Made by a program: the position numbers and the translations under genes
Notes under the pieces: generated by a model
What the model saw: the letters and a program-made list of their open reading frames with translations, nothing else
What the model was told of the DNA's origin: nothing
Databases searched by the model: none
Shown: positions 24,312 through 32,743 of the stretch, one piece after another
Layout: each line of letters begins with the position of its first letter
Numbering within the stretch: position 1 is the stretch's first letter
Source: CAYMGQ01 sp964390055
GTDB lineage: Bacteria; Bacillota; Clostridia; Peptostreptococcales; Natronincolaceae
Assembly (NCBI GenBank): GCA_964390055.1
Contig: CAYMGQ010000001.1
Span: 124,001 to 188,000, forward strand
Length of the DNA: 64,000 bases
Direction of reading: 5' to 3'

Positions 24312-25547
24312 TCAATCCTTGGCGGCTTCTTCGCCAGCCACATAGCCAGAGGACCATGCCCACTGTAGGTTATAACCACCACAATCCCCATCAATATCCA
24401 CCACTTCACCAGCAAAGTATAGACCCTTGACTAATTTAGACTGTAAACTTTTACTATCTATTTGGTCTACATCTACCCCTCCCCCTGTGGTTTGGGCATT
24501 TTGCCAAGATTGAGTCCCACTAATAGTTAGGGTCCATTCCTTTAATATATCAACTATATTGGCCAGCTCCTTATTTGATACTTGGGCAGATTTTATATTT
24601 GAATCTTCAATGCCAGCCTCCTTTAAAATTACAGGTATTAGCCTATTATTTATAAGTCCGACAAAACTAAATTCCAGATTTTTCTGTGGCTGATAAGCCC
24701 TACGGATATTAATAAGATCTAGCAACTCATCCCTTGTAAAATCGGGGTAGATATCTAGTAAAAGCTGGGGTTTATTACCCTTTAATAGTTCTTCAGCCGC
24801 CCCTCTACTCAATTGCAGGATTGGTGGACCCGAGATACCATAATTAGTAAAGAGGATTTCTCCCCTCTCCTGCCTTAAAATCCTATTATCTAATGCTAGT
24901 GAAGCTAACCCTTTAAATTTAACCCCTTGTATTCTTCTTAAAAAGTCGGCCTCTAATTTTAATTGTACTAAGGCAGGAAAGACTTTGGTAATCCTATGGC
25001 CTAATTTTTCTGCCAACTTATGCCCCTCCCCCATGCTACCCAATTGGGGGGCTGCTCTGCCTCCGGTGGCTACAACTACCCTATCCCCCTTAATTATCTG
25101 CCCATTTTTAAGATGCAGGTGGAATTTGTCCCCCTTTTTATGGATAGCCACTACCTGCCTATTACACTCCTCCCTTATCCCTAGTTTATTCAATTCATAT
25201 CTTAAAACATTTAGTAGGCTGGAAGCCTGATCAGACCTAGGGAAGACCCTACCCTCCTCCTCAACCTTATGGGCTATTCCTAGATATTCGAAAAAATTTA
25301 TACATTGTTCAAGATTAAAATCCTCTAATATTCCCTGGGCAAACTTGACATTGTTCCCATGGAAGAATTTCAAATCCATATTAATATTAGTGAAATTACA
25401 CCTGCCATTCCCTGTAGCCAGAATTTTTTTACCTACCCTATCCATTTTTTCTAATACAGTAACCCTGGCACCATTTCTTGCAGCAGCAATTGCAGCCACA
25501 AGACCTGCCGCTCCCCCACCAATAATAAGAACATGTTTTTCATCCAT
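24312..25547 (-). CDS. FAD-dependent oxidoreductase, BaiN/YhiN (HI0933) family
   Basis: Flavoprotein of 411 residues with an N-terminal dinucleotide-binding motif (VLIIGGGAAGLVAAIAAARN, about res 6-25) and the family signature ATGNGRCNFTN (about res 44-54). It also has the C-terminal GLYFAGEVVDIDGDCGGYNLQWA-type FAD segment. The family includes BaiN, linked to bile acid reduction in some gut clostridia, but most members have no known substrate and are widespread housekeeping genes. Start ATG 25547 has GGAG about 10 bases ahead. It lies upstream of the serine operon in the same direction but has no functional link to it that I can see. Confidence 0.9.
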   Translation of the reverse strand: MDEKHVLIIGGGAAGLVAAIAAARNGARVTVLEKMDRVGKKILATGNGRCNFTNINMDLKFFHGNNVKFAQGILEDFNLEQCINFFEYLGIAHKVEEEGRVFPRSDQASSLLNVLRYELNKLGIREECNRQVVAIHKKGDKFHLHLKNGQIIKGDRVVVATGGRAAPQLGSMGEGHKLAEKLGHRITKVFPALVQLKLEADFLRRIQGVKFKGLASLALDNRILRQERGEILFTNYGISGPPILQLSRGAAEELLKGNKPQLLLDIYPDFTRDELLDLINIRRAYQPQKNLEFSFVGLINNRLIPVILKEAGIEDSNIKSAQVSNKELANIVDILKEWTLTISGTQSWQNAQTTGGGVDVDQIDSKSLQSKLVKGLYFAGEVVDIDGDCGGYNLQWAWSSGYVAGEEAAKD

Positions 25548-25572
25548 TTATCTATAACTCCCTTAAATATGC

Positions 25573-26463
25573 TTAGCCGATACCGTGTACAATCCTTATA
25601 AAATCCATCATCCTTGTCTTTGGCAATATAGCAAAACGGTTTAAAGTAAAGGGAGAATCCCCCCTTTTAACATAGCCTCTCCTTGTTGTAAAGGCCAATT
25701 TAAAATCTAATTCCTTTAATAAGTTTACTATTACTTCATTATATTCTCCATATGGGTAGGCAAAATAATCACTCCGGGTCATTTTCCTATTTAATAATAA
25801 ATCCCGCCTAACAATATCCACAGGACTTGCTAGAAGATAGCTTACGCCCTCATCATTTTGCCTGTGTAAATCGTGGCTATGATTGGCATATTCAAAAACA
25901 TCCATCCCTCCAACTACCTGGTCCCAACCAATGGGGACGGAACTTGCAGGTGTAAAGGGTTTAGGCAGATTCTCCACCCTATGGGTTATTAAAAAAATAC
26001 TAGCATTGAAGCCATATTTTTTTAATATAGGATAGGCATAATGGTAATTACTAGAATAGCCATCATCAAAACTTATAACAATAGACCTCCTAGGTATATC
26101 TAGCTTTCCCCTAAGAAATAACTCCAATTCCAATAAACTTATTGTGCTAAAACCATGTCTATGTAAGTAGGCCATTTGTTCCTCAAAGGCTTCCACGGTT
26201 ATGGCGGCTGGATTATTGTCATAATAGTATTCATCCTCTTTTAAAAGATGATGGTACATTAGGACAGGAATTTTTTGTGCCCGACCCCTAGATAAATCAA
26301 AATTGCCCACCTGGATCTCCTCCTGTAGGGATAAATCCTGGTATTGTTGATAATAATCAATGTCCTCATATGCCTCCATGGAGTAGGCAGGGATGGGCAA
26401 GATTGACAATATAATGAATAGTAAAATTAAAATTCTTCTTTTTTTCTCCCCATAGGTCTCCAA
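25573..26463 (-). CDS. Exported polysaccharide deacetylase (NodB-like)
   Basis: Carbohydrate esterase 4 family enzyme, expected to remove acetyl groups from a cell-wall or exopolysaccharide. A hydrophobic signal segment (about res 10-28) is followed by the catalytic domain. VLMYHHLL, the metal-binding motif SFDDGYSSNYHYAYP (about res 150-164), and HSHD (His ligands) are visible, with FAYPYGEYNE further on. Start is TTG 26463 with GGAGG close by; no better start follows. Lies 11 bp after the P-II gene, so possibly in one transcript with it, though the functions look unrelated. Confidence 0.88.
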   Translation of the reverse strand: METYGEKKRRILILLFIILSILPIPAYSMEAYEDIDYYQQYQDLSLQEEIQVGNFDLSRGRAQKIPVLMYHHLLKEDEYYYDNNPAAITVEAFEEQMAYLHRHGFSTISLLELELFLRGKLDIPRRSIVISFDDGYSSNYHYAYPILKKYGFNASIFLITHRVENLPKPFTPASSVPIGWDQVVGGMDVFEYANHSHDLHRQNDEGVSYLLASPVDIVRRDLLLNRKMTRSDYFAYPYGEYNEVIVNLLKELDFKLAFTTRRGYVKRGDSPFTLNRFAILPKTRMMDFIRIVHGIG

Positions 26464-26474
26464 TTATCCTCCCC

Positions 26475-26801
26475 CTATCTATCAAAACCCTTCCTATGTC
26501 TTAGGCCAACCAGCTCAGATATAGGCAATGAGAAAACAACACCAGTACCTGCTTCCTTAATATCTCCTGCCTCAATAATTGCATCCATAATGGCCCTGTA
26601 TTGTTCCTCTCCTGTTAGAATAATTATTATTTCCTTAGAAGATTCAATATTAATATTCAAAAACTTTTTTGCCTCCGTCTCTCCAGTGCCTCGTCCGTAC
26701 ATTATAGTCGCTCCTGATGCACCAGCAACTTTGGCCTGCTCTACAACAGCATCTGCCCTGCCTCTTTCTACAATAGTCACTATACATTTAACATCAAGCA
26801 T
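26475..26801 (-). CDS. P-II family signalling protein
   Basis: A 108-residue P-II-like protein. MLDVKCIVTIVERGRADAVVEQAK and the ATIMYGRG segment resemble GlnB/GlnK, but it lacks a recognisable uridylylation-site T-loop (no YRG-Y pattern). The C-terminus ends in RHRKGF. P-II-like proteins sense nucleotides or other small ligands and bind a membrane partner. The gene sits 14 bp after a DUF1538 membrane protein gene, a pairing I recall as common in Clostridia. It probably controls that membrane protein. Start ATG with GGGAGG. Confidence 0.85.
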   Translation of the reverse strand: MLDVKCIVTIVERGRADAVVEQAKVAGASGATIMYGRGTGETEAKKFLNINIESSKEIIIILTGEEQYRAIMDAIIEAGDIKEAGTGVVFSLPISELVGLRHRKGFDR

Positions 26802-26815
26802 AGTTAAGCCTCCCT

Positions 26816-27517
26816 CTAAAATTTGCTTAATATCCCTAATACTAGGACGGATATCATTGCCCCAACCGAAGTCAATCCTACAATCCCAAAGCCAGATATT
26901 AGGGGGTCAGCAGTTTCAATTACACTGGCTAAACCTATGGCCAATGCCATATTTAAGGGGATATTTACAGGTCCCGTAGTAGCACTGGCTGAATCAAAGG
27001 CAATTGCACCGAAGGGTTCCGGGGCAAAGAATGCAAGAATTATTACTAAAATCAATAGGGGCACTACAATTTTAATATAGGGGATATCGGCTAATATTTT
27101 AAAGACCCCTATACCCATCCCTAGGCCAAAGCCTATGGCAACCCCATGAACCAATACTTTATGGTGGATAGCCCCAATGGATAATTCCTCTACCTCTAGG
27201 GCTAATGCCTTTAGAGCAGGTTCTACCAATGTTCCAAAATATCCTATAACAAAGGCCATTAATATTATTAATCCCTTTCTCTCTAATATATGTATATTTC
27301 TACCTACGGAATCCCCCAGGGGTAAAAGACTCATAGTTGTCCCCTTTAAAAATAGGTGTAAGCCTATCACAGCAAAAACAAATCCCAACAAAAATTCCTT
27401 TACATTATCTATAGGCTTTCTTAGAACAACAAGTTGAAAAAAAGCCATTATAGCAGTAAGGGGTACTATACTCCAAATTGTTTCCCAAAGTGGAGCAAAG
27501 GTCTCCATAATCTTCAT
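26816..27517 (-). CDS. DUF1538 membrane protein
   Basis: Integral membrane protein of 233 residues with about six or seven hydrophobic helices. Family-like parts are the GLHLFLKGTTMSLLPLG segment near residue 60 and ALAIGLASVIETADPLISGFG near the C-terminus. DUF1538 proteins are putative transporters of unknown substrate and often occur as tandem pairs. Here there is only one copy, followed by a P-II-like gene. Start ATG 27517 with GGAG about 11 bases upstream. Role inferred: transporter gated by the P-II-like partner. Confidence 0.85.
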   Translation of the reverse strand: MKIMETFAPLWETIWSIVPLTAIMAFFQLVVLRKPIDNVKEFLLGFVFAVIGLHLFLKGTTMSLLPLGDSVGRNIHILERKGLIILMAFVIGYFGTLVEPALKALALEVEELSIGAIHHKVLVHGVAIGFGLGMGIGVFKILADIPYIKIVVPLLILVIILAFFAPEPFGAIAFDSASATTGPVNIPLNMALAIGLASVIETADPLISGFGIVGLTSVGAMISVLVLGILSKF

Positions 27518-27603
27518 CTTTTGGTCAGCTCCTTTACCGATAAATTTATCTCATATGTTTTGTATTATAATATAGTTTGCCTTCTTTTGCACCATGCTAT
27601 TAA

Positions 27604-27636
27604 TTTAAAAACATCTCAAATATGGGATGTTTAAAA
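27604..27636 (-). terminator. Weak terminator after the thiamine-binding gene
   Basis: AAACATC/GATGTTT stem followed by TTTAAATT on the minus strand, about 85 bp after the stop at 27720. Low GC content makes it a weak call. Confidence 0.4.
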
Positions 27637-27719
27637 TAAGTAGTCCTTTGTTAATCTCCCAAAAGTATAATAGTGACAAGGCCCTTGTTAAATCCCCCTA
27701 TCTTTTGTTGCCAACTAGC

Positions 27720-28016
27720 CTAAAGTTTTTCCTTCACCGCAGCGACTTTCCCCTCCAAGGTTGATGTTTTATCCCTTCTATCATCAATTCTAATGGTGGT
27801 GGTTACCCTCTTTTCCCCTGTTTCAAAGGGGGTATGGTGTAGTTTTTTAGCTATGTCAAATAAATGGTCTAATTCCCCCTCTATTATGGTTGACATTGGG
27901 GTTAACTGGTATTTTACACCCTCCTCTTCCAATACCCTCAAGCATTCCGCCACATAAGCACTAACACTGGTTTCCTTGGTCCCCAAGGGAACTACTGTTA
28001 TCTCCAATATTGCCAT
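27720..28016 (-). CDS. MTH1187/YkoF-like thiamine-binding protein
   Basis: A 98-residue protein of the MTH1187 (UPF0045, YqgV) family. Members are small ferredoxin-fold proteins reported to bind thiamine-like ligands. The N-terminal EITVVPLGTKETSVSAYVAE, the central LTPMSTIIEGE and the C-terminal VTTTIRIDDRRD are the conserved strands of the family. Start ATG with AAAAGGAGG. It is a lone gene, divergent from the dehydrogenase-like gene at 28161. A link with the TPP-controlled thiT at 49 kb is possible but there is no shared regulator visible here. Confidence 0.88.
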   Translation of the reverse strand: MAILEITVVPLGTKETSVSAYVAECLRVLEEEGVKYQLTPMSTIIEGELDHLFDIAKKLHHTPFETGEKRVTTTIRIDDRRDKTSTLEGKVAAVKEKL

Positions 28017-28160
28017 AATAATACCTCCTTTTTTGTATTTCCGCTATAAATAAATCCTACCTATATAATAACACTGAATATAAAAAATACCAAAGGAAAT
28101 ATTTAAACTATGGGATCAAGGGTATTAGTAATAAAAATAACTAGAAGGGAGTACTCATTT

Positions 28161-29159
28161 ATGAAAGCTCTGATAATTAATGAATTTGGCAAGTCAGATG
28201 TTTTTACAGGCATGGAAATTCCTAGGCCAAAGGTAATTGATGGCCATATATTAATTCGTGTAATGGCCTCTAGTGTTAATCCCATAGATATAAAAATCAG
28301 GTCCGGCCTGGTTAAAGCTGCTGCACCGGACTTCCCGGCGGTGCTTCATGGCGATGTGGCAGGAATTGTAGAAGAGATAGGAAAAGGTGTTACTGAATTT
28401 AAAGTAGGGGATGAAGTTTATGGCTTTGCCGGAGGTATGAAGGGGCTTGGTGGTGCTCTAGGCCAATTCCTATTAGCAGATGCTAGCCTGCTTGCTCCAA
28501 AACCCCCTAATTTATCTTTCCAAGAAGCTGCTGCCCTACCTATTGTATCAATTACTGCCTGGGAAGCCCTTGTTAAACGGGGAAATTTACAGGCTGGAGA
28601 AAAAATTCTAATTCATGGGGCTACTGGTGGTGTAGGGCATATAGGAATACAAATTGCTAAAAGTATAGGGGCAAAAATATTTGTAACCGGGTCAAGCCAA
28701 GAAAAGTTAGATATAGCAAAAAAATTAGGGGCTGATATAGGCATAAATTATAAGAGTGAAAGTGTAGAGGATTATGTAAATAGATATACCAATGGTAGGG
28801 GCTTTGATTTAATATTCGATACGGTGGGTGGCCCCAATTTGGATAAGTCCTTTAAGGCAGCGGCCTTAAATGGCAGGATTTTAACCACCAATGCTAGATC
28901 AAGCCACGACCTTAGCCTCCTTCATGCCAAAGGTTTGACCCTGCATGTGATTTTCATTGCTATTGGTATTTTACACAATATTAATTGGAAAGACTATTCA
29001 AAAACCCTGGGTCAAATTAATAAGCTTGTGGAAAATAACCAATTAAAGCCTCTAATGGACAAGAATGTTTTTGGATTTTCGCAAATTATCCAGGCCCATG
29101 ATTATCTAGAATCGGGCCAGGCTATAGGTAAGGTATCCCTTGTCAATGACCTAGGTTAA
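28161..29159 (+). CDS. Zinc-independent MDR oxidoreductase (quinone reductase-like)
   Basis: Medium-chain dehydrogenase/reductase of 332 residues related to NADPH:quinone oxidoreductases. Start ATG 28161 (MKALIINEFGKSD) with AAGGGAG upstream; an earlier ATG at 28110 would add 17 atypical residues. Motifs: LHGDVAGIVEEIGKGV, the NADPH-binding ILIHGATGGVGHIGIQIAK (about res 148-166), and FDLIFDTVGG. No catalytic zinc ligands are visible. The substrate is unknown; such enzymes reduce quinones or enones. Followed by a good terminator. Confidence 0.88.
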   Translation: MKALIINEFGKSDVFTGMEIPRPKVIDGHILIRVMASSVNPIDIKIRSGLVKAAAPDFPAVLHGDVAGIVEEIGKGVTEFKVGDEVYGFAGGMKGLGGALGQFLLADASLLAPKPPNLSFQEAAALPIVSITAWEALVKRGNLQAGEKILIHGATGGVGHIGIQIAKSIGAKIFVTGSSQEKLDIAKKLGADIGINYKSESVEDYVNRYTNGRGFDLIFDTVGGPNLDKSFKAAALNGRILTTNARSSHDLSLLHAKGLTLHVIFIAIGILHNINWKDYSKTLGQINKLVENNQLKPLMDKNVFGFSQIIQAHDYLESGQAIGKVSLVNDLG

Positions 29160-29174
29160 ATACAATTAGAATAA

Positions 29175-29207
29175 GAAGAGGCTATGTCCTAAGCATGGCC
29201 TCTTTTT
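29175..29207. terminator. Bidirectional terminator
   Basis: AAGAGGC-T-ATG/CAT-G-GCCTCTT stem with T-runs on both sides, between two convergent genes (28161-29159 plus, dinB minus). Confidence 0.85.
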
Positions 29208-29212
29208 CTAGT

Positions 29213-30271
29213 TCAATAGGTCAAAAGGTCAAAAAAATCCAATTGTTCCATTCCCCTATGGTCCAAATTAGAAAGGGAGAGGCCAATTAATCTTAAATCC
29301 TCATCTATTGCCAGTTCATCTAAAATCTCTATTGCAGATTGATAGAGTTCTTGGGCAGACTGGAGGGAACAATCATAGGTCCTACTCCTAGTGCGGTTGG
29401 TAAAATCTCTTTCCCTGATTTTTATGGTGACTGTTCTTCCAGACAAATTTCTTTTATCTAGAGAATTTGCTATATCTCTAGCAAAACCTAGGAGTAGCCT
29501 ATCTAGGGTTTCCCTATCCCTGGTATCTCTTTCTAATGTACTTTCCCTGCCTATGGATTTAACCTCTCTGCCCACCTCTACCTCCCTATTGTCTACCCCC
29601 CTAATCATATGGTAGACCTCCATACCTGTCTTGCCTAAAAGCTCAATTAAATATTCTTGAGATAGGTTCATTAAATCCCTTATATAAAATATACCTATTG
29701 TATTAAGTTTTTTTGCAGTTTTTTTCCCGATCCCATAAACCTTTGAAATACTCAATGGTTTCAATATTTCCGGCACCATATCTGGGGTGATTATTTTCAG
29801 ACCATCGGGCTTATTCCAATCTGAGGCAAGCTTAGCCAAAAATTTATTGTATGATATTCCTATAGAAAGGGTCAAGCCCGTTTCTTCCATTACTCTTTTT
29901 TTAATATATTGGGCTAGCTTTTTAGGTGCTTGACCAATGGATGAAACATCTAAATAGGCTTCATCTATGGACAGGGGTTCTACCTTATCCGTAATTGAAG
30001 TCAATATTTCAAAAACCTGGGCTGATATTTCCTTGTATCTTGCAAGTCTAACAGGTACATAGATTCCATGAGGGCACCTTTCCTTTGCCTTAAAGATTGG
30101 CATGGCAGAATGGATACCATACTTTCTGGCCTCATAGGAGCAGGTAGTGACAATTCCCCTATTACTTTGCCCCCCCACTATGACAGGTTTCCCCTGCAGG
30201 CTTGGATTATCCCTTTGTTCCACTGAGGCAAAAAAGGCATCCATATCCACATGAATAATTTTACCTTCCAT
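29213..30271 (-). CDS. dinB: DNA polymerase IV (Y family)
   Basis: Error-prone translesion DNA polymerase. At 352 residues it has the usual length. The catalytic motifs IIHVDMDAFFASVEQRDNP-type N-terminus and LSIDEAYLDV (about res 100-109) carry the acidic metal ligands. VYGIGKKTAKKL is the helix-hairpin-helix of the thumb, and the C-terminal little finger ends in MEQLDFFDLL, which resembles a clamp-binding motif (QLDFF). Start ATG 30271 with AGGGGG. Confidence 0.95.
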   Translation of the reverse strand: MEGKIIHVDMDAFFASVEQRDNPSLQGKPVIVGGQSNRGIVTTCSYEARKYGIHSAMPIFKAKERCPHGIYVPVRLARYKEISAQVFEILTSITDKVEPLSIDEAYLDVSSIGQAPKKLAQYIKKRVMEETGLTLSIGISYNKFLAKLASDWNKPDGLKIITPDMVPEILKPLSISKVYGIGKKTAKKLNTIGIFYIRDLMNLSQEYLIELLGKTGMEVYHMIRGVDNREVEVGREVKSIGRESTLERDTRDRETLDRLLLGFARDIANSLDKRNLSGRTVTIKIRERDFTNRTRSRTYDCSLQSAQELYQSAIEILDELAIDEDLRLIGLSLSNLDHRGMEQLDFFDLLTY

Positions 30272-30356
30272 ATATTTGCATCCCCCTAATTTTTAGCTGA
30301 CTTAATCTTAAAGCCCCTATATAAATAATATTCTATTTTGTGCTTGAGGGCAAAAC

Positions 30357-30485
30357 TTACATATTAATTCCTTCCCCGCCAAAAAAACCTCCCATCATTG
30401 CCCCAACTTGACACTTAATAATTCCATCCCTCTTTAGGATAATCTGTAAAAGGGGCATTACTGTTCCCAGTATCCTATATTCCAT
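30357..30485 (-). pseudogene. AIM24/TIGR00266-family remnant
   Basis: A 42-codon ORF with a good ribosome site (GGGGAG, 7 bases before ATG 30485) reads MEYRILGTVMPLLQIILKRD then continues through VGAMMGGFFGGEGINM before a stop. The first half resembles the start of AIM24/TIGR00266 proteins (M-Y-I-G...L...GAM), and the FFGGEG part resembles a later segment of the same family. About 170 residues of a normal member are missing. It is probably a decayed, internally deleted copy, although a real short peptide cannot be excluded. It lies in the 270-bp gap between dinB and the dipeptidase gene; nothing else is seen there. Confidence 0.5.
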
Positions 30486-30541
30486 ATTGCAACTCCCCTT
30501 CATATTATCAAATACTAATAAAATGAATTTTATCAGCTACT

Positions 30542-31507
30542 CTACAATAGTCTCCTGTAAATTCTCATAAGATTTTTATAGGCGATTTTCTCCATATCTT
30601 CAATCCCATAACCCCTATCTCTTAAACATAGGAATAGCTTTTGTATATAGCTGGCGTCCTTAAAGCCTTCTGTTTCTTTGCTTTTTACTGGAAAGCTAGC
30701 AGGGGCATCCTCTTCAACAAAGTCACAGAAGTCAAAGCCACAGGCCACATGATTTATTCCAACTAACTCTACTAAATAATCAATATGGTCTACTAGCCTT
30801 GTCAGTTTTGCATCCCTTACATCCAGAAAATCAGGCCAAGCATTTACCCCCACAAGACCACCTGTCCTTACAAGCTCTATGATTTGTTCATCCTTTAAAT
30901 TCCTGGGATGGGGACAAAGGCTATAGGCATTAGAATGAGAGGCAATAACTGGCCCCCTAGTACTTCTTATAACATCCCAAAAACTTGTCTCATTCAAATG
31001 TGAAACATCCAGTAAGATTCCCAGGTCCTCCATCAAGCTCATGGCCTCCCTACCTAATTTTGTAAGTCCCCTATTCTTATCCCCCCAAATGCCAGTAGCT
31101 AATGGATTTTCTTCATTCCATGTTAAGCTTCCAGTCCTGATGCCCCTCTGATAGAATTTCTCTATCCACCCTAGGTCCTTACCTATATAAAACATACCCT
31201 CCATACCTAAAATAATGCCTATTTTCCCCTCAGCCTCCCCCTGGCCTATGTCTTCATATTTGATAATCCTATGTATAAGATGGCTGGATTCATCAAGCTC
31301 TCCCTCCAGATAATCCAGGGTTAACAGGGCGTTTTTTCTAGCCACTTCCCTTTTTTCTGGGTCTAACCATAGGGGAAGGACTATAAGGAAGACCCCTCCC
31401 TTCCTAAGTTTGTCAATATGATAGCCTTCTATTATATTTCTTTCCCCGATCAAACTCTTTACAAGAACATCCATTAAAATATCTGAGTGCCCATCAAATA
31501 CCTTCAC
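30542..31507 (-). CDS. Membrane dipeptidase family (M19) peptidase
   Basis: Zinc peptidase of the renal-dipeptidase family, cleaving dipeptides and often accepting D-residues. The metal-binding motifs are FDGHSDILMDV (HxD, res 4-7 region), LGMEGMF (Glu), DVSHLNE, and ASHSNAYSL (His ligands), followed by HPRNLKDEQI, a strong family signature. At 321 residues it has normal length for bacterial members. Single gene, divergent from the HtrA-like gene. Confidence 0.92.
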   Translation of the reverse strand: MKVFDGHSDILMDVLVKSLIGERNIIEGYHIDKLRKGGVFLIVLPLWLDPEKREVARKNALLTLDYLEGELDESSHLIHRIIKYEDIGQGEAEGKIGIILGMEGMFYIGKDLGWIEKFYQRGIRTGSLTWNEENPLATGIWGDKNRGLTKLGREAMSLMEDLGILLDVSHLNETSFWDVIRSTRGPVIASHSNAYSLCPHPRNLKDEQIIELVRTGGLVGVNAWPDFLDVRDAKLTRLVDHIDYLVELVGINHVACGFDFCDFVEEDAPASFPVKSKETEGFKDASYIQKLFLCLRDRGYGIEDMEKIAYKNLMRIYRRLL

Positions 31508-31699
31508 AAAACTCCTCCTTCTACAAATTTTACTAGAATAGATACTAGCTTATTCAAGATTTCATTATAAAATACCTTCCCTCCTAGATTATAAGCTTCT
31601 TACAAGGGGCTGTTTTGGGAAATTGACTTCCTATTTCCCTTGTTATACATTGGAAATATATGCTTGTGAAATATAAATTGTAAGCTAGGAGGTATACCA

Positions 31700-32743
31700 T
31701 TGAAAAAATATATAAGTGGCTTTTTTATTTTTCTCCTTGTCATTTCCTCTTATCCCCTTACCGTCTTGGCAGATAACGTGGCAAGCCAGACTTTAGGAGA
31801 AATAGACCTATCAAAGGAAGATGACCATTACATAAGTAAACTTATAAATGAAATTAATCCATCGGTTGTAGCAATTATTGGTGAAAACAAGTCCTACAGA
31901 GAATCCCAGGAACTATACACAAAGATACCTAGTAATCTTCAGCATGGGTCGGGGGTAATTATTAACTCTAATGGTAGAATTATAACAAATAATCATGTTA
32001 TTGAGGGTATGGAAGAAATCTATGTCGTGATGTACGATGGCAAGGTATATAGGTCACACCTATTATATAGGGATGAAAAAATCGACCTGGCATTAATAAA
32101 AATAAAGAGGGACAATTTAAAACCCATTCAATTAGAGAACCCCGGTAAAATTGCCGTTGGCAATAAGGTTGTAGCAATAGGCACACCCCTGTCTTTTGGC
32201 TACCTTAATAGTGCCAGCCTGGGCATTATTAGCGGTTTAAATCGGCCTGTAGATAAGTCCTATACCTACCTTCAGACAGATGCTTCAATTAATCCAGGTA
32301 ATAGTGGGGGCCCCCTAGTCAATATGGATGGCAAGCTTGTAGGTATTAACTCCCTTAGTTATCCCTCCTATTCTGGCATGAATTTCGCAATTCCATCAGA
32401 GGATATTTCCTATTTCTTAGACCATTATGATAGTTTTGGAAGAATAAGAAGGTCTTATACAGGAATTCAATTGGAAGAAAATTGGGCAGCAATGCTTGGC
32501 ATACCAAGCAAGCAGGGACTTAGGGTGCTGGCCCTAAAGGATGATGCTATAGTAAGTAAAGAGGAGGTAAGGGAGGGCTATATGCTAGAAGCCATCAATG
32601 GGCTCAAGACTAATTCCATAGCGGCCTATAATGAAATATTAAAAAAATATCTCCCTGGAGATTGGGTTACTCTCACCTTTTCACAGGATGGTCAAAACTT
32701 TAATATTAATGTTAAACTATTAGAAATGGAGGAAATAAAATGA
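31700..32743 (+). CDS. HtrA/DegP-like exported serine protease
   Basis: Trypsin-like serine protease with an N-terminal signal or anchor (about res 5-24, ending near VLADN). The catalytic triad is H99 (IITNNHVIEG), D129 (KIDLALIKI) and S202 (NPGNSGGPL). A C-terminal region of about 100 residues (res 245-345) is PDZ-like (LRVLALKDDAIVSKEEVREG...LEAING) but poorly conserved. Start is TTG 31700 with GGAGG 7 bases ahead. Its stop overlaps the start of the next gene by 4 bp (ATGA), so the two products are made together and probably work together outside the cell. Confidence 0.9.
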   Translation: MKKYISGFFIFLLVISSYPLTVLADNVASQTLGEIDLSKEDDHYISKLINEINPSVVAIIGENKSYRESQELYTKIPSNLQHGSGVIINSNGRIITNNHVIEGMEEIYVVMYDGKVYRSHLLYRDEKIDLALIKIKRDNLKPIQLENPGKIAVGNKVVAIGTPLSFGYLNSASLGIISGLNRPVDKSYTYLQTDASINPGNSGGPLVNMDGKLVGINSLSYPSYSGMNFAIPSEDISYFLDHYDSFGRIRRSYTGIQLEENWAAMLGIPSKQGLRVLALKDDAIVSKEEVREGYMLEAINGLKTNSIAAYNEILKKYLPGDWVTLTFSQDGQNFNINVKLLEMEEIK

